Source: an uncultured Collinsella sp.
Lineage (GTDB): Bacteria > Actinomycetota > Coriobacteriia > Coriobacteriales > Coriobacteriaceae
DNA: 35,132 nt
Assembly (NCBI GenBank): GCA_958407995.1
Contig: CATYJU010000018.1
Location: 1-35,132 of the forward strand
Direction of reading: 5' to 3'
The position numbers and the translations under genes are program-made. Positions within the stretch are counted from its first letter, which is position 1. Each line of letters opens with the position of its first letter. The notes under the pieces were generated by a model, which saw only the letters and a list, made by a program, of their open reading frames with translations, was not told the DNA's origin and ran no database searches. Positions 31,510 to 35,132 of the stretch are shown here, piece by piece.

Positions 31510-32275
31510 CTTCCAGACCTCCAGCGTCGAGGGCGTTTACGGACGGATTGCTGTGCGACTTGTAGTACTCGATGGCCGCGGCGGCACCGAGCAGGGCAAT
31601 GGGGAGAATGCTTATCTGCAGGTAGGCGGCCAGAACAAAGCCAACGATGGCGTAGGCGATGAATTTCTTCATTGGCATGAAGGACAGAAGCATCGCAAGG
31701 CCGACGACGGGGAGGATACCGGCGGCGATGGAGAGGCCGGTCGTGAACCAGGAGGGCATGACGGAGAGGAAAGCGTTGACGGCATCGGCGCCAAAGAGCA
31801 GTACGGCAAACGTGGGGATGGCCGCCGTAAGGCCATAGAAGACCGGACCGAGGAAAAGTACGCTCTTCATCTGCGAGTACTTGCCCTCTTCGGCAAAGCG
31901 CTGCGAGGTACGCCCGAGGAAGCCGTTTGCCGTCTTGGCGATGACGTCGAGCTGAAGGCCGAGCATGCCGACTGCGATTCCGGCGGCAACGCCGACGCTC
32001 GCCTCCTGACCCGAGGTGATGGCAACGACGGCGCCAATGATGGCGGCAGTGGGATAGTCGGGGACGGAGGCTCCTCCCATGGCCGCCACGCCCAGGCTCA
32101 TGAGTTGGACGATGGCGCCGACGGCGAGGCCGGTTACGGGGTCGCCGAGCGCAAGTCCGACGAACCATGCTGGCGTGACGGACATGTTCGTGAGAATTTG
32201 TCCCGCGTTCTTCTCGGCTCCGTAGATGAAGGCGATGAGTGTAACGACGGCTATCTGGATGATGGATGGTGTCAT
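31502..32275 (-). CDS. PTS mannose family IIC component
   Basis: This 257-residue membrane protein with about seven to eight helices is the IIC transport subunit. Typical features are ALGDPVTGLAVGAIVQLMSLG, GGASVPDYPTAAIIG and the C-terminal helices ending near ALLGAAAAIEYYK. AAGGGAG precedes the start. It follows IIB by 15 bp and overlaps IID by 8 bp. Confidence 0.95.
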   Translation of the reverse strand: MTPSIIQIAVVTLIAFIYGAEKNAGQILTNMSVTPAWFVGLALGDPVTGLAVGAIVQLMSLGVAAMGGASVPDYPTAAIIGAVVAITSGQEASVGVAAGIAVGMLGLQLDVIAKTANGFLGRTSQRFAEEGKYSQMKSVLFLGPVFYGLTAAIPTFAVLLFGADAVNAFLSVMPSWFTTGLSIAAGILPVVGLAMLLSFMPMKKFIAYAIVGFVLAAYLQISILPIALLGAAAAIEYYKSHSNPSVNALDAGGLEDE

Positions 32276-32290
32276 AAGTTCACTCCCTTG

Positions 32291-32779
32291 CTAAAGCGTG
32301 ATGATGCTGGAGAGCTCTACGGGCTTGTCGGCCGGCACATAGCGAACGGTGATGTCGCAGCCGGTGCCAGCAATCGCTCGATATGCGGGCAGCTCGTCTT
32401 TGGTGACGTAGGCGCGACTGCTCACCTGGACGGCGTCTGACCCCTCTTCGGGAAAGACTGTGCCTCCGACCACGAGTGTGGGAACAACCTGGCCCGTCTG
32501 TATGACGTCGAGGATGGTCTGGGGGTCTCGCGCCACGATGAAGACCGTGTGGTCGTCGTACTTGCCCGCCCGATAGTTCGTGAGAGCCGTCTCCTTGTTG
32601 ATAATGGAGAGGGCGACTCCCGAGGGCTTTGCCATCCGCATGGCGGCCTTCTTGGTCGGGTCGTTGGCGACGATGTCATCGATGACCATGAGACGCTGCG
32701 GACGGAACTCGGGTACCCACTGGGTTGCCACTATGCCGTGTAGCAGGCGGTTGTCGATGCGTGCTGCGATGATGCTCAT
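32291..32779 (-). CDS. PTS mannose family IIB component
   Basis: IIB takes phosphate from IIA and passes it to the sugar in the IIC-IID channel. The 162-residue protein has the phosphorylation site His14 in RIDNRLLHGIV and the family segments LMVIDDIVANDPTKK and PTLVVGGT. The start at 32779 is set by the conserved N-terminus MSIIAARIDNR and by AAGGAAGGAAG about 10 nt upstream. It is the first gene of the operon. Its leader is duplicated at 25407-25440 next to the intact levR, where the start codon is destroyed. Confidence 0.94.
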   Translation of the reverse strand: MSIIAARIDNRLLHGIVATQWVPEFRPQRLMVIDDIVANDPTKKAAMRMAKPSGVALSIINKETALTNYRAGKYDDHTVFIVARDPQTILDVIQTGQVVPTLVVGGTVFPEEGSDAVQVSSRAYVTKDELPAYRAIAGTGCDITVRYVPADKPVELSSIITL

Positions 32780-32816
32780 GTGATGTTGGCTTCCTTCCTT
32801 TGCTTGCGTGACGCGT

Positions 32817-32837
32817 TTCGGCATGGCCTGTGCCGAA
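32817..32837 (-). promoter_or_regulatory. Palindrome with sigma-54-like core before PTS operon
   Basis: Stem TTCGGCA / TGCCGAA with a 7-nt loop lies between the levR scar stop and the IIB start. On the minus strand it contains CGGCACAGGCCATGCC, which has GG and GC separated by exactly 10 bp plus the CAC and T of the -24/-12 consensus. A LevR-type activator would need such a promoter. The symmetry of the hairpin alone could also create this match. Confidence 0.4.
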
Positions 32838-32842
32838 GCGCG

Positions 32843-33033
32843 TCATTCGTCCTGCCGGGCCGCGGACCCGTCGTTCAGCGTGGCCTGCCTGCGCGGGGCA
32901 TGCCGGGAATTGATGTAGTCGTATGCGTAGGCGATCTCCGCGACGGGGACCTCCACGTGGTAATGGGCGGAAATGTCAGAGAAGCTCGTGCGGAATGCGA
33001 TCGAGGTAGGCTCTGTGTCTCGGGGATGTTCAT
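32843..33033 (-). pseudogene. Internally deleted second levR copy
   Basis: The first seven codons (MNIPETQ) and the ribosome binding site are identical to intact levR, and positions 32843-32998 match the last ~50 codons (AFRTSFSDISAHYHVEV to the acidic end QDE). About 2.5 kb between them is gone. The join at about 32999 shares the bases ATGC with both parent positions, suggesting a microhomology-mediated deletion; a further 11-bp loss follows. The frame is broken after the N-terminal codons, so no LevR activity remains. Confidence 0.9.
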
Positions 33034-33244
33034 GCGGCTGGTCCTCCTTTCGCCACACACCTTACGGGCGGGGTGGTGCGCGGAACGGGTTGGCGCCAGT
33101 GTTTCGTCACGGGCGCGTGCGCTTCGGCACTCCATGCTACATCTGAGTGGCATATGGCGACTTCTCGACACTCGCGCTCGACACAGCGAGCGGAAATGGC
33201 GCTGCCTGCCGAGCGCCTCGCGGGCGCATCCCGACCGCAGAAGT
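33034..33244. repeat. Duplicate of levR upstream region (pairs with 28197-28410)
   Basis: This segment aligns base by base, with scattered substitutions and small indels, to the region upstream of intact levR: shared stretches include CCTTACGGGCGGGGTGGTG, TTCGGCACTCCATG and CGCTCGACACAGCGAGCGG. Similarity ends near 33244 / 28410. Together with the levR scar it marks the upstream part of a tandem duplication. Confidence 0.9.
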
Positions 33245-33326
33245 GAGCGCGAAGGCTCGTCGAAGTGCTGGGTGGGGGACCGGCGGTCTGGATACGCGGT
33301 TTCGTTCGGCGAAGGCGGCGAGGCGA

Positions 33327-33689
33327 ATGGCATGGCGAACGTACGGGTTTGACGTGAACGGGTTGCCCGTGGCGGCGTGGTATCGGGAGGAGACGGTCGA
33401 GCAGGTGCTCGCGCCGCTGCTCGCCCGTCTCGCGCGCTCGCATCAGGAGAAGGGGTCGCAGGCCCATCTCGGCAACCCGGTGCGCATACGCTATTGCGAC
33501 CGGGACGGCCACGTGTCGCGAACGGATATCGTCCGCCAGGTGGACGTCGCGCCGCGAAATGCAGACTCGCCTCAATCGTCGGTAAGGGGTGCCGCGGGCG
33601 ATACGATGGAATCCACGGACCGCACCGCGCCGCCGAGATTGCGACGCGAACGCAGGCGATGCGCCCGAAAAACTCCTCCGCGCATGTAG
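33327..33689 (+). pseudogene. N-terminal stub of a P-loop kinase-like protein (tentative)
   Basis: A plus-strand frame starting MAWRTYGFDVNGLPVAAWYR and continuing EETVEQVLAPLLARLARSHQEKG resembles the N-terminus of uncharacterised uridine-kinase-like proteins, in which the P-loop would come next. Here it runs into NPVRIRYCDRDGHVS and then low-complexity Arg-rich sequence to a stop at 33687-33689. No P-loop is present, so the gene is truncated or fused to another fragment. The family assignment is from memory of the motif and is weak. Confidence 0.3.
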
Positions 33690-33713
33690 GGCGAAACGCC
33701 AGATTGGAGCTCC

Positions 33714-34914
33714 ATGAACGATTTCTCCTTCTACTCCCCCACCCGCTTTGTCTTTGGGCGAAAAGCGACCGACAAGGTTGGGGGACTCTGTCCGCCTCCG
33801 GCTACCGCTGAGCGCTCATTGTCTACGGCAGGGGTTCCGCAGTTCGCTGCGGAACGCTCGTCCGCGTGAGGGCATCGCTCGATGCCGCGGGCGTGGAGCA
33901 CATCGGGCTTGGAGGGGTGCGTCCAAACCCCGAAATAGGCTTGGCACGAGAAGGCGTCGAGCTCGCACGGGCAAACGACGCCGACATCATCCTGCCCGTG
34001 GGCGGCGGCTCCGTCATGGACTGCGCGAAGGCCATCGCACTGGGGCGGTATACGACGGCGACGTATGGGACTTCTTCCGCAAGCGCGCCGTTCCCGCCGA
34101 CCGCATCGACGTCGCCTGCGTGGTGACCATCCCCGCATCCGGTTCCGAGGCCTCTAACTCCTGCGTTATCAGCAACGACGAGGAGCACCTCAAATGCAGC
34201 ATTAACACGGACCTCAACCGCCCGGCCATCGCCTTCCTCGACCCGGAGCTGACCTTCAGCCTGCCCGCCTGCCAGACCGCCGCGGGAGTGACCGACATGA
34301 TCGCCCATATCATGGAGCGACTCTTCTCCGGCGAGCCCGCCGTGGGCGTAACCGACAACATCGCCTGCGGGCTAGTGCGCGCCGCGAGGGAGGCGGCGCC
34401 CAAGGTGATGGAGAACCCCGATGACTACGACGCCCGCGCCGAGATCATGTGGGTGGGTACGCTCGCCCATAACGCCCTGCGCGACGGCGATTGGACCTGC
34501 CGCGGCCTTGAGCACGAGCTATCCGCACTGGACACCAAGATCACGCACGGCGCCGGCCTCGCCGTCATCTTCCCCGCCTGGATGCGCTACGTATGGCGAG
34601 AGCACCCTGAGCGCTTCCTGGAGTTCAGCGCCCAGGCCCTTGGCATCGAACCCATCGATTCGGACGCGGACGAGCTCGATGTGGAGGTAACCCCCGAGCA
34701 GGCAATCGAGTACGCGGTCGAAGCGACCATCGACGAGCTGCAGGATTTCTTCGTCTCGCTGGGAATGCCGCGCGCGCTATCGGAGTTCGGAGTCACCGAG
34801 GACGATATCGAAAAGATGATTCCGGGCCTCAAGATCAACCGCGGAGAGCTCTTCGGCAGCTTCAGGAAGCTCACGCTGGACAACGCGAGAAAGATTTACC
34901 GCAGCGCACTCTAG
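33714..34914 (+). pseudogene. Iron-dependent alcohol dehydrogenase, frameshifted
   Basis: Restoring three lesions gives a complete group III (BDH/YqhD-like) alcohol dehydrogenase. The start MNDFSFYSPTRFVFGRKATD (33714) runs to about 33785, where one base is missing. The next frame has a TGA at 33809 in place of a codon (SGYR-stop-ALIVYG) and carries the NAD(P)-binding PVGGGSVMDCAKAIAL. A second 1-base deletion near 34046 (GGGGCG for GGGGGCG) shifts to the frame that holds the rest: TIPASGSEASN, MIAHIMERLF and the metal-binding THGAGLAVIFPAWM, ending at 34914. The last 290 residues are uninterrupted. A ribosome binding site (TTGGAG) precedes the start. It is an inactive gene unless the lesions are sequencing errors. 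Confidence 0.85.
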
Positions 34915-34948
34915 GAAACAGATGCCAGTCCCCCACGGGCGAGCAGCA

Positions 34949-35003
34949 CGGCGGCCCCCGCAAACCAGAAACGGCGCCGCTCCCGCGACGCCGTCATATT
35001 CCC
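34949..35003. repeat. Direct repeat copy 1 (55 bp), contains a terminator hairpin
   Basis: These 55 bp are identical to 35078-35132, with a period of 129 bp; the second copy is cut by the window edge. Inside is an ACGGCG / CGCCGT stem (34971-34994) which, on the minus strand, is followed by TTTCTGGTTT, like a terminator for a leftward RNA gene. Confidence 0.9.
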
Positions 35004-35026
35004 TGGTGCCCCCGGGCGGATTCGAA
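35004..35026 (-). other. tRNA 3'-end-like sequence, possible attachment site
   Basis: On the minus strand the sequence reads TTCGAATCCGCC followed by CGGGGGCACCA, exactly the T-loop, T-stem 3' half, acceptor strand, discriminator and CCA of a tRNA. The 5' half of the T-stem and the rest of the tRNA are absent. It is immediately followed by the terminator-bearing repeat. A tRNA tail starting at the T-loop is what tyrosine integrases leave as an attachment site; the full tRNA is predicted just beyond the right edge (inference). Confidence 0.5.
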
Positions 35027-35031
35027 AACTC

Positions 35032-35057
35032 CCCCGCGGGGAAATTGGTGGCGCGGG
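35032..35057 (-). other. Second CCA-ended segment with hairpin and T-run
   Basis: On the minus strand CCCGCGCCACCA (35057-35046) is followed by ATTT, the palindrome CCCCGCGGGG (35041-35032) and GAGTTTT. This again looks like a tRNA 3' end plus terminator, but the expected T-loop is not recognisable, so the assignment is weak. Confidence 0.3.
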
Positions 35058-35077
35058 TGTCGACGGCCCGCATCCGC

Positions 35078-35132
35078 CGGCGGCCCCCGCAAACCAGAAA
35101 CGGCGCCGCTCCCGCGACGCCGTCATATTCCC
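35078..35132. repeat. Direct repeat copy 2 (55 bp), cut by window edge
   Basis: This segment is identical over all 55 visible bases to 34949-35003. If the repeat continues as in copy 1, the tRNA-like TTCGAATCC tail follows immediately past 35132. Confidence 0.9.

Noticed and set aside
32780..33352. Plus-strand 190-codon frame over the levR scar
   Set aside because: It is antisense to recognisable levR fragments and to the duplicated leader; no independent coding evidence.
35004..35057. A functional tRNA gene
   Set aside because: Only T-loop-to-CCA sequence is present; the 5' half of the T-stem (GAGTT against CCGCC) does not pair and no D or anticodon arm is found.
34949..35132. CRISPR array
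   Set aside because: The repeat is 55 bp with a 129-bp period and only two visible copies; it contains a terminator hairpin and no cas genes are nearby.

Overview
The window looks like chromosome from a high-GC gut actinobacterium of the class Coriobacteriia, most likely a Collinsella. This is inferred from GC-rich coding, the pstP–rodA–pbpA–pknB type cluster with DUF3662/FHA proteins (an actinobacterial hallmark), and nearby mannose-type PTS, LevR-type regulator and fructoselysine genes as in gut Coriobacteria. No rRNA or complete tRNA lies inside the window.

Layout. (1) 229-3917, minus strand: a three-gene cassette of a signal-anchored exported protein, a membrane Ser/Thr kinase and an FHA protein. 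(2) 4164-8395: recR, ybaB and dnaX on the minus strand, with a small plus-strand membrane-protein gene (5435-5908) wedged between dnaX and ybaB. (3) 8511-19388, plus strand: a YcxB-like membrane protein, then a cell-wall/division signalling cluster: Ser/Thr kinase, FhaA-like, FhaB-like, PP2C phosphatase, a single-polypeptide RodA-penicillin-binding-protein fusion, and a PASTA kinase (PknB), closed by a strong intrinsic terminator. (4) 19563-25188, minus strand: a fructoselysine (Amadori product) module. It holds a GntR/UTRA regulator, a YfcC-family transporter with one frameshift, a FrlC-like epimerase, FrlB deglycase and FrlD kinase, behind a well-formed promoter flanked by two near-identical 21-bp direct repeats. 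A decayed sugar-kinase-like remnant follows. (5) 25256-33244, minus strand: a mannose-family PTS (IIB, IIC, IID, IIA) with a GH32-like glycosidase and a LevR-type PRD/AAA+ activator. (6) 33327-35132: broken genes (a kinase N-terminus and an iron-dependent alcohol dehydrogenase with two frameshifts and a stop), then tRNA-3'-end-like sequence and a 129-bp tandem repeat at the right edge.

The most unusual structure is in region 5. Pieces of the same levR-PTS junction occur twice. The right copy keeps the complete PTS but its levR is reduced to a 191-bp scar joining the first codons to the last ~50 codons. The left copy keeps a complete levR, but its PTS IIB gene is reduced to a leader with a mutated start codon (ATG to ACG) run into the tail of a HAD-phosphatase-like gene. 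This reads as a tandem duplication followed by complementary gene loss, leaving one regulator and one transporter. A palindrome with a sigma-54-like GG-N10-GC core sits before the surviving PTS and is missing from the dead copy.

Functionally, regions 1 and 3 are core envelope-growth signalling (three Ser/Thr kinases, three FHA proteins, one phosphatase). Regions 4 to 6 are accessory sugar catabolism with many deletion scars, and the putative att-like sequence at the right edge suggests this end of the window is recombination-prone.
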